From NCBI GenBank assembly GCA_012295275.1, contig CM022674.1, forward strand, positions 10,171,792 through 10,235,791: DNA of 64,000 nucleotides, given 5' to 3'. This stretch comes from Chrysomallon squamiferum (taxonomy: Eukaryota; Mollusca; Gastropoda; Neomphalida; Peltospiridae). Shown piece by piece: positions 43,901 to 56,500 of this stretch. How positions within the stretch are numbered: position 1 is the first letter of the stretch; each line of letters begins with the position of its first letter. The position numbers and the translations under genes were made by a program. Under the pieces are notes generated by a model. It saw only the letters and a list, made by a program, of their open reading frames with translations. It did not search any database and was not told where the DNA came from.

Positions 43901-45065
43901 ATTCTGCAGTGATGTCGCAGTCTGATTCATAGTTCTTTAATCTATGCTTGAGCTTACTTTATGTGGTAATTTGTCTTAACAAATAAATCATATTGAGTGT
44001 AACTGAACTATATAAACAGTTCACAGTATTATCACATTCTTAAATTCCTTTTGTGCATTAAAAAACAAAAACTATAAATGGAAAACACTAAGATGTGAAT
44101 TTAAATCATGAAAAGCAATTGTATATAAACATAATAAAGAAGCAAATGTTCAATTTATACAGCTAACTAAATAACTATATAGTGTTAATAAAACCTACTA
44201 TTTCCAATGAAATACATGCATTGCTCCCAGAGTATATATGGCCTTGGCTCTGCCTTAGATTTGATTATTTTACTTTTTTGGAAAACCAATTAAAGATAAT
44301 TCAAACTGATTCTTTTTTAGAAAGAATTTTAATTTACAGAATTATACATCAAAGCCAAAAATGAATTAAAATGGAACCATTTCTAAAGATGATTAATCTA
44401 TAAATGATGGGTAATTACTCAGCCTGACCAAAAATATATAATTTTTACACTGGTGACTATGTAATACTGCAAGCTTTGTATCCTGACTTTCCTGACAATT
44501 CACTAGAGAATATATATCAAACATATATTTTTATAAAAGACCACCTAAATCCATGAAAACTGGTTGAGCAAAATAAACAAAATTAATATTAATATTAATT
44601 AATGAATTATTGTAAAATTAATTTAATTTTATTAAACTCTAAATATTGTTACATAAAATTATATTATTAATTATTGTGTTATTGGTATTCTTACAATACA
44701 ATATAAAAATGATTGAATACTTTATTATCCTTTGCCAAATTAATAAACTTTTTCAAATTTTATATTATTGTAAAATTATCATTGAATTGATGTAGATCTT
44801 CCAGTTCAAGCAACTTAACCTCCTCGGCGTCCACGAATTTGAATACATTGCAAAGTTGATTATAGTATCTCTTTTACTGCACATATTTTCCATACACGTA
44901 ATATATATATACTTCACTTTTAGTTTACTCCTTAAAGCATTGCGCCAAATGTAGTCTTAATTTAACTCTCAAAGAGTTAAAATTTAAGTGAAGAATTAGA
45001 AAACCCTTCGATAGTTTTACAATTATCTTTAATATATTTATTTAATATTACCTTCGGGATGACAT
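37636..45065 (-). CDS. PTPN11: SHP2 / corkscrew, two-SH2 protein tyrosine phosphatase
   Basis: Fourteen coding exons on -: 45065-45052, 43395-43273, 42814-42620, 42481-42319, 42038-41922, 41247-41128, 40793-40697, 40556-40477, 40126-39980, 39629-39474, 39122-38968, 38671-38604, 38465-38165, 37711-37636. They encode 603 aa in one frame (human 593). SHP2 acts below receptor tyrosine kinases to activate Ras-MAPK. It starts [16 protein letters not shown]2 (about 6-103) has the phosphotyrosine Arg32 in [12 protein letters not shown]2 (about 112-216) has Arg138 in SYLVRESQS. The autoinhibitory loop [11 protein letters not shown] keeps Asp61, and Glu76 follows in LAELV, at human numbering. The phosphatase domain has the [14 protein letters not shown] entry, the WPD loop (Asp421) and the signature [10 protein letters not shown] (Cys455, Arg461), all intact. 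The tail carries YTNI (Tyr538) and YQNI (Tyr589), matching the human Grb2-type tyrosines. No corkscrew-style insert splits the phosphatase domain. Confidence 0.98.
40940..40970. repeat. (TA)n(CA)n microsatellite
   Basis: A short TA run then about twelve CA units, in intron 6 of SHP2. Confidence 0.85.
41361..41866. repeat. Direct tandem duplication, about 235-270 bp unit, in SHP2 intron 5
   Basis: The copies run from about 41361 and about 41594. Shared blocks include TATAGCAACTTCTTCCAACA, TATAAATATACTTTCGAAAA, TTTTTGTTTGAATAATGCA and GCCATGGTTTCAAGTGTAAT. The second copy has an extra 30 bases or so in the middle (CAAACAGGAAAGAAAAAATA) and scattered substitutions. Phe/Tyr-rich frames found in both copies on - are by-products of the duplication. 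Confidence 0.92.
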
Positions 45066-45190
45066 TGCAATTGCTCTTGACACTTCTAAAACTCAGAATA
45101 AAGATCTGCAAATTTATCTCTTTGTTATTGCTCTTCGCGATACGTCAAAAATAAAATCATTTTAATAAAATGCTCTACAAAAATGCAAGA

Positions 45191-45218
45191 CGGAAGTGAG
45201 AGTACCATTACTTCCGGG
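45191..45218 (-). promoter_or_regulatory. PTPN11: Paired ETS-like sites upstream of SHP2
   Basis: CGGAAGTGAG (from 45191) and ACTTCCGGG (45210-45218) are two ETS core sites in opposite orientation, about 130-150 bases upstream of the SHP2 start codon. ETS pairs of this kind are common in TATA-less animal promoters. The surrounding 45180-45310 stretch is less AT-rich than its neighbours. Motif-based only. Confidence 0.45.
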
Positions 45219-45970
45219 AATGGATAGGTTGGGTCTAGACAAGCTATACTGCAAACCGACAGCCAATCAACTTAGCGCTAGAACACGGTTCAGTGCAGTA
45301 ATGGTCAGTAATGAACGTGTCAAGATAACAGTTTTCCTTCATATTACTTTTCGTGTTTTCGTGTTTGTAGTCATTACAAACTAAGAATTACTTGGTTATT
45401 GCAAAATACATACTTAAGACAAATTGTTTGAAATGTATGCATTGATCCCAGAATTACAATTCTAATTAAATACTATCATACAGGAAATATAAATAGGTAA
45501 ATTAAATAATTAATAATAAAAGTATCTTAATTGGTTTTCTGTATTAGGAGAGGATATTTTATTTACCCATTCCTCTGTTATTTGTGAAATCAATTTTGAA
45601 GAACCAGTAGGTTAGAGCAGGAAATAGCCTTTTGCAATCGCACCCACCCCACCCCACCACTAATAAATTTGTTATGTTGTTTTTGGTTATTTATTATTTT
45701 ATAATATATTTAATTGCTAAGAATTCTGTTGAAGTTATTGGCATAAATTAACATATTTACATGAACAACAATCTTGGTAAATTACATATTTTAAAGAATA
45801 TATTGTACTGCTTAACATTCTTACTTTTATTATTTTTATTTATTTTGTATTTATATTATTTATTTTATTTTATTATTGTTGTTGTTATTGTAGCATAATC
45901 ATATGTATGTGTGTGTGTTTCTGTGTGTTAATGGACATGTAGAAACTATGTGTGTATGAGACAAAGGTGG

Positions 45971-46069
45971 GCGTAAAACGTCAAACACGTGCTTACTAAA
46001 AGTAACAACTGAAAAATCGTCTGATACCTTGACATGCACGTCATTTTTATCGAATGTTACGTTTTACGC
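45971..46069. repeat. Inverted repeat with 11-bp perfect arms, about 99 bp overall
   Basis: GCGTAAAACGT at 45971-45981 and ACGTTTTACGC at 46059-46069 are exact complements. Inner sequence is loosely complementary as well (CACGTGC and TGCACGT). It may be a very small inverted-repeat transposon, but no target duplication is obvious. Confidence 0.6.
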
Positions 46070-48324
46070 TCGCATTAGTACATTTTAAATAACTATAAAT
46101 TAACTTCTTAAGTGAAAGCACTTGAGATTTATAAATTGTAATATTAACCAAAGGCAATGTAACTGTTATCGGGTGCAGGTAAATAAATTCAAAATCACCT
46201 GAAGCAATGAAACATATTATAGGTCCTTAATCAATCAACAGATTACTACCCTGAAGGTATAAATCAAAGGTGATTTCCTACCTTGCTGTCGCCATTATCG
46301 CTTGAATTTCTTTCGTGATATATAAATCCAATAAATAGCTGTGTTTTATTGTTACTTTTTATTTTTACTTCTTGCCTTCCTGAGGAAGTATAACGCGAGT
46401 TTCAAACAGCAGTGTTTAAGTTTTGTCCACTTGTGTGTTTAGCACGACCCAGATGACGAACAAAGTTTGGCCGTAGTTTACGAGTTTTAGTCTTCCTTGT
46501 ATATATAGGTTACACGACAAATGATAATACACATTGCGCTTAGATTGTGTAGGTCACAGGATGTCGGCGGTACAGGGGAAAGGGGGGAGATTCAGTATGT
46601 CACATATCAGAGGTCATCGTTGTCAGTGTGACTGTCTATTCAGTGAGGGTGTGTGATTGGCATGGATTTGCATTTAAATAAAATAAGTTACTGGGACAAG
46701 ATGCTGTGAGAAGCAACTAGGCATCTTGACTATATTAATGAGTCTAAACCTCTTTTTTGTTCTATTTAATAAGTTACTTATTATTATTTGTTTTTATTAT
46801 ATTATTAAAATATTAAATATATGGATTATCTCTCACTATCTTATTGTATATATTTATTTATATTCCACATGGACAAACATAAACACACATTAATAAATTA
46901 TATTATTATTAATATTACTATCATCAAAATTATTATTTTCAGTTGTAGGCATTAATATTTTAACAAGTTCTCATTCAGTGTAACACATTTACATTTAAAA
47001 ATAAAGTTTGAACACACAAACACACACACACACACACACACAAACAAAACAGACGATATATGTGTGGGTTCTAAGTAAAATCATTACAAGGAAGCAATGC
47101 AGTTAGCTCAGTGTCGTTGTAGATATCATATTCCTTGCTGTTTTTTTCCCTTGAACTGAGATCGGGAATGTATCTCCTGATCGGATTACGATTTGCATTA
47201 TTTTCGTTCATTATTATTTAAATCCCTCAGAGGACACTAGTGTGTTGGCTTTGTATAAGAACAAGGAAGTAAAAAGAATTAACAACAACAAAAAGACATT
47301 TAATTTGCCCTTGATGTAATAGATATAGATTTTAAAAACTAACTAAATAAAATGAAATTGTATTCCTTAGGTCAGAATCTTTTTTTTCTACTTATTTTTA
47401 TTTAGTTATTTTTTTAAAAGTGTTTTATACTTTTGGAGAGGAAAAAAGTGTTTTGTAACTTAAAATATTTTCGTCTGCCAACACGCACTGAGTTACCAGA
47501 TTGTATAGTAATATATTTAGCTTGATCCGTTGATGCGTATAAATATGTATGTTTGTGTGGACTTAATCAAACTTTCTTCTTTTTCTTCTTCTTTTTTCTT
47601 TGTAAAATAACTGAGACTATAAACGTAAATGAATATCTCAAATCAACTTTAGTCTATATGTTTGTATTTTTAAAGTACGAGAAGACCTATATTTTTTTCG
47701 TCATAATAAATTTCATAATTTATTAAATATATCAAATGGATTTTTATTTTTCACAACATTATAATACAAGTAGCTATACAATTAAATATATTAAGTTACA
47801 ATTCAATTTTGTTTTATGTGTATATTGTTTGTTTTTTTTTTGTTTTTTTTTTGTCGTAATAAATCAGATTAATCTGCTCTTTATTAATTAAATATATTGA
47901 AAGGGGGTATTTTGTTTATTTGTGCTTGTCCTGCCAAGCAGCAGTTTAATATATAAAATTTACAGATATAGCTGTAGAGAAGTTGCATAAAGTTATGTTA
48001 GGAAAAGATGATAATAAAATAAATCAACGTTAACGTTAGAGGTATTTTAATCATATTAGCCGAATACGATTTTGGCAGTGATTACATGTATTTCTTAGAC
48101 ATATTCATGCTCGGACTTTTTTTTTGTTAAACTGAAGCAGAACTTTTGATTTTAACAGGTTTAAGAACAAGAAGCAGTACCAGATTAGAGATCCCGGCTT
48201 ACAGATATTGTGACACATCCAGTAATATTTATGTTCAACTGCCTAAAGGAAAGTTAAAGAAAAATAATATATATTTATTAGAAGGCTAAGAACAATTAAG
48301 ACTCTTATCATTTACTATGCATGG

Positions 48325-48367
<43 letters not shown>
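48325..48367. repeat. (GT)n microsatellite
   Basis: About 21 GT units, starting just after GCATGGTT, shortly before the 20-bp minisatellite. Confidence 0.95.
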
Positions 48368-48368
<1 letters not shown>

Positions 48369-48390
48369 ACAATATGTATCTCAAGCATGC

Positions 48391-48542
48391 TATAATGTAA
48401 CTCATGTTTACTGTAATTCAGTTATACTACATGTAACTCATATATACTGTGTGTAGTTCATATACACTATATGTAACTCACGTATACCACATATAACTGA
48501 TGTATACTATATGTAACTCATAAATACCAAATGTAACTGAAT
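48391..48542. repeat. Minisatellite with 20-bp period
   Basis: About 7.5 copies of a unit close to ATGTAACTCATATATACTAT. The core GTAACT(C/G)A recurs at an almost exact 20-base step (about 48394, 48411, 48431, 48451, 48471, 48491, 48511, 48531) with substitutions between copies, so the array is old enough to have diverged. Confidence 0.9.
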
Positions 48543-48926
48543 CAAGCTACTATTTAGCTAATTCATTACTTGAATTTACTTACGTTCGTGGAACTAATTG
48601 AAAGGACAAAGAAAGAACGAATACGCGAACCTAACGTTGACCCTAACGACTGCACTGAGTGGGTGAGGCTCACATTAATAGCAGACCCTATCAAACATAC
48701 CGTGGACTTTCCAGAATAACTGTATATAAATATAGACAGACACACAGACAGATAGATAGATAGACAGACATACATATATAACACTATCCTCTACATGTAG
48801 ACACACCACAGAATAAACACACGCACGCACACAATTACATAACTAATAAGGTAATCTTGAAAGAGTAGTCCCTACATCTGAACTCCGAGATTATCATAAA
48901 TAAAAATTAAATTAGAAACTAACAAA

Positions 48927-48959
<33 letters not shown>

Positions 48960-49619
48960 AACCATAAATGTAATTAGTAACTCTCTTGCCTTGCAGCACT
49001 TATTTTAATGTTTTTTCTTTCTTTTTTTCAAAATTCGTATTCTTTCTTTCTTTCCTTTTTTTCTAATGTTACTTTTCTTTCTTTTTGCTTTTCTTACAGG
49101 TAAGCCTTATTTTACATTTTAGATCTCGCCCATCTTAGCAATGGTTTTACTAAAAATTAACGATTTTTTGTTTTATTGGTAATGCACATATAAAATATAG
49201 CAACCCATTTTTGCTTATCTGATCAAATCTCCAGTTTTTATTGCATCACGGGTGTTATTTATTCGGTGTTTTAAAGTGTAATTAAAACAAAGAACTTTTT
49301 TCGTTAATCACCGGTAAATGAGTTGCAGATAAAAAAACTAACCCGAGTATTATCAGGTGGAAAACATCTTAAACTACTACCATAATCAGGAAAACTCAGT
49401 TGATTTGGTAATCTAATCTGTGATAAGGCAGTTTTATAATCATCGCATTTTTATATATGAAACTGCAGGTTAAAAAAAGAAATATATATACCAAATGTGA
49501 GAATAGTTGAAAAAAAGCCCTTGCTAATAAAGGGGTCTATCTGAACTATAAATTTACATGGATGCTCAAGTCAGTAGAAAGGAAATAAAGTACTGAAAAA
49601 AAAAAAAAAAAAGAATAAA

Positions 49620-52600
49620 ATGGCAGACAAGCAGTTAGACTCTAAGCTGGAATCTGCCACCATGGCTGGTGATGAATCAGCTGGAATTTCTGACATTCAA
49701 CCTGACAAAGAACTTTTTCCAGGAGTTAAAAATGTCGATGAATTTTCACAAGTAAATATTTTTTCTTTTTAAACCACTGCAGCGGTTAGCATTAACCGTT
49801 AACTTGTTTTAACTGTTTATTTTTTAACTCAAAGGGAGGTAAGTAGGAAGTTGTTTAGAAAAAGCACATGTATTTATCTATTATGATCAAGTAATTTTTT
49901 TTTTTTTTAAATGTTTATAATAATAAGAAGAGGTTCACGACGAATTTTACCAACACATGACTTTTACCGCCAGTTATTTTGTTTTATTCTGTTGTTTATT
50001 TTTGTTTTAGACTTTTGGTGGCAGAAATACAAAGTAGCCGAAAAAATTATAAATATACAATAATTATCGCTAAGGGGAAATCTTTCAGTACAATCAAATA
50101 ATGTGAATTAGAAATCAGTCTGAATTTTGAGACTGTATAGCAGATAAACATACTGTAACTCTAAGCCTAACCTAAATCCTCATTCCAACTCCATCCCCAA
50201 CCCTAAATGCAGTACCAAATCATGGCAAATGTTGCAATGAAAAGAAAATTGTTGGAACAACTTTATATAAAAGAAAATAATATATTTCATGTTAGAAGTG
50301 CTGTAATGTTTAGAACTCTTGCCTAGTTTTTAGTATAAATAGTAAATATGTTTTTCATGATTTACATTTTAAATTACTTTTTATTATTTTAATTGTTTTC
50401 AGCAAGCTCTTAAGTCAGTTCTTGTTGCTACTAGATGTTCTAATGGTCTACCAACAGGAGATGATTTTGACTTCTATTCGACTTTTCATTCAGTCCGTGA
50501 GGTTCTTGATGTTCAGGGCAGCCAGATCCTGCAACTGTAAGTATGAGTTAGTCAACTATTTAAGTTTAGTTTAACTTTATGTTATCCTGGTAATGGAAAT
50601 TAAAAACCAAAATAAACTGTCAAAAGAAATAATTTATAATCATACATAACAAAACCCACCCAATCATACACAATTTTTTTTATTATTATTATTTTTTTTT
50701 TCAGTATACAGAGATTGTTGAAACAACAGAATGTTAAAGCTAAGTTTTCAGAAAGTGCAAATGCAGTGGAACTTGAAGACAAATTTGATGTCCTTATTGA
50801 TGCAAATGACCAGCTTCTGGAACGAGTTGTAATTAGTTTATTATCTCTTTCTGAAATGTAACTTTTTGCAATAAAATAAGGTGTAGGCTGTGGTTCTTTG
50901 TTCAAGTGCTTTGCATATCAGTCCTATTTGACATTTCTCATTTTACTGTAATCCAGTTGATCATAATATCTTTAGTCTGTAAGAGAGGTTATAGTATTTA
51001 GAAAATGGATGTAAATGTCTAATGTTGATAACATTTCTTTTGCAAAATATTTATGCTGTTAATACATAAATTTAATCTTTAAAATGTACTTGAATTTATT
51101 TTATTAATTTTCAGTTTTGCATTTAAATCATAATAATTTGTTTCAGTATTTAACTAAAATAATAATAATAATAAAAAATTGTAGTTAAGAATTTGTTAAG
51201 TTAAGTTTGTGGTGAAGCTTAACATTTTTGCCAGATGTGAATATAAATGACGTGATTTACTTTTTTCAATATTAAGGGTGTGTGTCTGGATGAAGCAGCA
51301 GGTCTGAGAAAATCTGATGCTAAACTAGTTGTTTCATCTTCAGTTCATCAGAAGAACAGTGATGCAAGTTGGAATAAAAAAGTAAGGTGTGAGACCAGTC
51401 AGTGAAATGTCCTCAGTCTATTTTGAGATTGCTTTTTAAATATAAATGATTATTGTTTTTGTACATATGTAAATATATTTATCAAGTAAAGTTGTTAAAA
51501 ATCTGATTTTATAATGTTCCTTGTAAGCAACATTTCTAAAACATAGTATTTAAAAAATTATTGTTTGTGACCACCAGAAGGTACCTTAATGTATTTGCAA
51601 AAAAGTAATAATTTTTTTGTTTTTAACTGATTTTTTGCTGTTTAGAAAACACAGTTTTCCCCAAACACATTCCGCCTGCTATCCGCTCGAAATGTACAGC
51701 GTCCACAGTTCAAGTTTCAAGACAAGATAGATAACTCTAATAAACCTTTTCAACCAAAACTTGGAGTAAAGCCAAATGCGTTACTTCCTCTTGAAGGTAA
51801 CTTTAATGCACATTTTTTTTTTTTAGACTCACTGTTTTAATCTGACATATTGAGATAAATTAGGAACATAAATATTAATATACCTGAAAAGTATTTTAAT
51901 TCAGTGTAGACATGTAGGAGAAATGGAATGAAAAGTTTATATTTCTAGTCATGTTACTTTTTGTTGTTGTTGGTTTTTTAATAATGTTTTAATGAATAAT
52001 ATTTTTTCTGGTTTTAAAGAGCCTATAGATTTGTTTGTAGATATAAATAAACAGCATTTGATTATTTGCTGTTAAACAGAATACTGTTTTTGATTATCTT
52101 TTGTTTATTTTATATTTTGTTTAGATAGTTTGAGAATTCCAGAGGGGGTCAGTTTCGAAGATTTGGAAAATCCAGACTTCAAGTTAATATTATGTTTATT
52201 CTTTTCAGTTTATAGAGTACATAATAGTTCAGGATGGGATATTTATACTGAATAAATAAATATATGGTATACATAGCTTACATAATGATTCCGTGCAAAG
52301 ATGAAAAGATAATGTGTTACTTTTGAGTGTTGTTGAAGGAAGGATAAGTAAAATTTGATAACGAATGTTTAGGGCTAATATTTAACTTATTTGTTTATGT
52401 TTAAATAGCTTTAAATTTTGTTTGTAGAATATCTAATTATTTATTGTGATTTATTTTAATTGCATGTGAATTAATGTGTATGTGAATTTAAATTCTTCTA
52501 ATCATATATTGTGTAAAAAACATTCTTCTACAGATTTCCACATCCATATCAGTATGAACTTGATCATTTTACACCAACCCAAGAACAGCTTGCTACCCCT

Positions 52601-53490
52601 GAAGTAAAGGTAATTTATGACATCAGGAATTTATTTATTCAAGAAATAAATCAGATTTGTATAATGTGGTCAAATTATATATAGTAACCTCACACATACT
52701 TAAACAGCTCTACTGAACTGAACAGAAAAAATGAATGTGCTAATCAGAGCAAGCTGTTGTGAAGCACATCTACGACGGGCACGCTTTCTGTCGCAGAAAA
52801 GAGTTTTGGGTAAGGATAGAGAGTGGGTTCTCATTACGATTGCAGGACTGAAGGGAGAGGCCAGCATATCGGATCATAACGAGTTGGTTCCAATGTTTCA
52901 TAGACGTTATCTGCTCCTTGTTGTTTCAGGCACTTGTCTAGCTCGTTGAAGGTCTCCTATACATCATAGGGTCCGTGTTGGTTGTGTCCTGTTTGTTTGT
53001 TCGGTTCTTGGCTGCTGTTGATGTTTCCTTGTTCTTTTTGGCCTCTTCTTTCTGGTCCAACAATTCAAACTTTTTTTCTTTTTTTTTTAGCCAATGGTCT
53101 TTTTATTGATTTAAAAGATGCTATAAACACCTGCAACTAAAAAGAATAAGAACATGAATGTAGTTAACTTATTTACATTTTATTTTATTTTATTTTATTT
53201 GGCCAAATGTCTTTTTATTTATTTAAAAGATGCTATAAACACCTGCAGCTAAAAATGAGAACATAAACATTGTTAACTTATTTATATTTATTATGTACAT
53301 TTGGAAAAAAAACACCAAAACCCCTATAACCGGGTTAGTATGGTCTGAAAGTAAGTACTTATAGTACGTATAGTTTTGTTTTTAATTGTTAATTTAATTG
53401 GCTATTCAAATTGATCCGTCAATCAGCCCATCCATCCATAGATCCATCTGTAAGTCAATAAATTCATTCAATTGTTGTTTGTTTTTGTGT

Positions 53491-53523
<33 letters not shown>

Positions 53524-56500
53524 AAAACTTTCAACTCCAAGAGTCTAAAGTTTGTGTTTTGTGTTCAGAATATATGTTGTTAGTGCAGCGAGGACTAACT
53601 CTCTGTCTTTCGTGTTTGGTGCCAAGATGTTTTGGAGCGTGAACTCGATTTTTAGTTCTTCCAGTGTATTGTGTAGTGCTTGTCTTTCCTTGGTGAAATT
53701 TTGACAGTGAAACAAGTAGTGTTTCATTGTTTTGGAGAGTCCACAGCTGCAGTTGGATTGCATTTAAGTTGGTCGAGTAACCAATTCTGGCTTTGGTGAG
53801 ATTGTTGTTGTGTAGTTTGTTGGCAAGTGTGATTTTGGGTGTTTTGGTGAGTGGTTTGATGTTCAAGTGCCATTTGTTTTTGGTGTTGTTCCATTCATTT
53901 TCCCATTGTTTGCCTGCGATGGAGAGAATTTCATTTATTCCATAGTGTATGTCTGTGCAGATGTCTTCGTCTTTAATGCTGAATGACTCTTTGGCACATG
54001 GTTGGCAAGTTTGTTGCCAATTATGCCAATGTGTGCTGGGAGCCACTTGATGATTAGTTGTTTCTTGTTGTTTTGTATGTCCTCGTGTAGTTGTTGTATT
54101 TTGCTGAGTAGGTCTGGTCTGCTGGAATGTCCGGATTGTGTTGAAATGATGGAACTTAGGCGGTCCGAGAATATGACTGTGTTTGTTGTTGTTGTGTTTC
54201 ACCCACAGCATGGCTCTGATGATGGTGACCAATTCGGCCGTGTATACCGAAAGGTGATTTCTGATATGGCCGAATTGTATGCATGTGGGTTTGTTTGTGT
54301 GATCTTGGGCTATGAAGGTGAATCCTTCTCTCCCATTTTCTGCGTTTTTGGATCCATCGGTGTAGATGTGTGTGTGTTGTTTGTAGTGGTCTTTTGCTAG
54401 AAATATGGCTTTTTTGAAGAGTGGGAACTCAGTTTTGATCAGGAAAGGTGTGTTTATTGCTGGTTTTGTTTCTTTGTGGTGTGCCAGCAGTGGTATTTCC
54501 CCTATTCCTGTTTTCCTTTTGATTCGCTGGCTGTTGTCAGGAAATTCGATAGTAGTAGAATATGCGATTTAAAGGGTTGCCCTATTCTTTGTTGGTCGGG
54601 GACCAGATCCTTGACGGGGTGGTCTGTGTTGAGGGTATGTATATTCAGGTTGTATTTCAGTAGCTGGAGCTTTCTTCTGTATTTTAGTGGTTGGATGCTG
54701 TATTCTGACAGGAGGCTGTTGGATGGTGTTGTGTTTGGCAGGTGGCTGATCACTCTGAGGGTGCTGGATTGAATTATGTCTAGTTTTTTTAAAGAGTGTT
54801 CAGGAGCATTCGAGTAAGCCGTGGCTCTGTAGTCGAGCTTGGAGAGAATACATGCTTTGTGTATCAAAATTAGTGTTGACTTGTTTGCTCCCCAACTGGT
54901 TCCGGAAATTAGCTTTAGAAGATTGAGTGTTTTTTTGCAGGATGCAATTATGTTGTGTATATGGCATCGGAAATTGAGTTGACTGACTAGAAATTTGAAT
55001 GTTTTGGTTTGTGTTATGACGTTGTTGTCGATGTTTAGTGTGATTTTGTTGAAAAGGAGGCATGTCGTTTTCGAAAGAGAAACCTTTATGCCCATTTCAC
55101 CGCCCAGTCGTTTATGTTGTTTAGGTCTTTTTGTATTTGTTTCTGTATTACTGCGGTCGATCTGCCTGTGTGCCAAAAAGCACAGTCATCTGCAAATAGT
55201 GCTGTTTTTATTGGTTCGGTTGGTGGATTTTTGGCATTGTCTTGTTTGTCGAGTGCTGTGACGATGTCGTTGATGTAGATGTTGAAGAGTGTTGGTGAGA
55301 TCACGGATCCTTGTGGGATGTTTTTTCGATTGTCATTTTCTCTGAGGTATGACCGTTTACTGCTGTGGATCTGTTATTAATGAAGTCTTTAATGAAGTTG
55401 AACATGTTGCCTTTGATGTTGTTGTTGATTAATTTGACGAGCAGTCCTTCCCTCCGTATCACGTCAAATGCTTTTTCAATGTCTAGGAATACTGTGATGA
55501 CTTTTTTGATTTCCTAAAAGATTGATTGATTGATGTTTGCAGGCGTGTGATCTGGTCATTTGTGCTGTGTTTCTTCCTGAAGCCGGTTTGATATTTGCTG
55601 ATTAAATTGTTGTCGTTTAGATGCTGGTTCAGGCATGTGTTGATCATTGTTTCCAGTGTTTTGCACATGTGTGACGTCAGAGTGATTGGTCTGTAGCTGA
55701 TGGGTAGTGAGTGATCTTTGTGTGGTTTGGGCAAGCTGAAACATTCGGCGTGTTTCCAGTTTGTTGGAATCTTACCTATGGTCCATATTGTGTTGTAGAG
55801 GTCGAGTACATTGAGTAGCGTTTCATCTGGTAGGTGTTGTAGTATTGTGTAACTTATTTTATCTGGCCCCGTGGCTGTACTTTTCTTGTTTTTGAGTGCA
55901 TGTTTTAGTTCGCTGATGTTGAATAGTTGATTGTATTTCATGTGTTCTTTGTCTGCGAAATGTTTGCCGATTGTTAGGTTGTCCAGTGGTTTTCTTTGTG
56001 AATTTCAGTGGGAATTTCGAATTGCTGCTGGACTTGGCGAAGGTTTGGCTGAGTAGGTCTGGTTTTTGCTTGTTGTTTTGTGGTCGATGTTGTTGCAAAA
56101 AAGTTCCCAGTGTTCTTGTTTCGCAGTGAGTATTAGGTTAGAAACTTCTTTTTTGTTATTTTGTATTTTTCATGTGTGGAATGATTTCTGTCTTTTTAGT
56201 ATTGTCTTCTGAATTTGTTTCTCTCTTTGCATTCCGTCCACCAGGGAGTGGATATTTTGCTGGTGCATTGTCTGGTTTTTTGGTATGTATTTGTTTGCAA
56301 TGGAGTGTATCGTATTGATGAGCGATGTGCAGTAGGTGTCGATGTCGTTGGGGTTTTGTATGGTGATGTTTCTGCATGCTTTGTAGAAGCCTTCCCAGTC
56401 TGCTTTGTTGAAGTTCCATTTGGGTGTGAAAATGGATCTGTCCGAGAAGGTGTTCTTGCTGTTGTAGTTGGTGAGTATTGGGTGATGGTCGCTGTTTAGT

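Larger units (their letters stand above)
45066..49619. other. Intergenic DNA between divergent SHP2 and EXOSC10
   Basis: The left edge has ETS-like sites that fit an SHP2 promoter. Further right are an inverted repeat (45971-46069), a GC-richer stretch at about 46370-46690, CA repeats (47012-47042 and 48927-48957), a GT tract (48325-48367) and a 20-bp-period minisatellite (48391-48542). The right edge should hold the EXOSC10 promoter and 5' UTR, but I cannot place a start. A 31-codon frame beginning at about 46561 has no recognisable content. Confidence 0.6.

Noticed and set aside
46561-46656. 31-codon frame starting MSAVQGKGGRF
   Set aside because: Short, no homology that I recognise, no splice or conservation evidence.
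48391-48542. CRISPR-like array
   Set aside because: Repeats are contiguous 20-bp units with no unique spacers, in an animal genome; it is a minisatellite.
53493-53520. A-tail of the LINE
   Set aside because: The LINE is on the minus strand, so its tail should be T-rich on +; this tract has the wrong strand.
54002-55261. Several Cys/Val-rich frames on + between 54.0 and 57.7 kb
   Set aside because: Antisense shadows of the LINE proteins, which carry the real motifs (FADD, YTDGSK, GDFN) on the minus strand.
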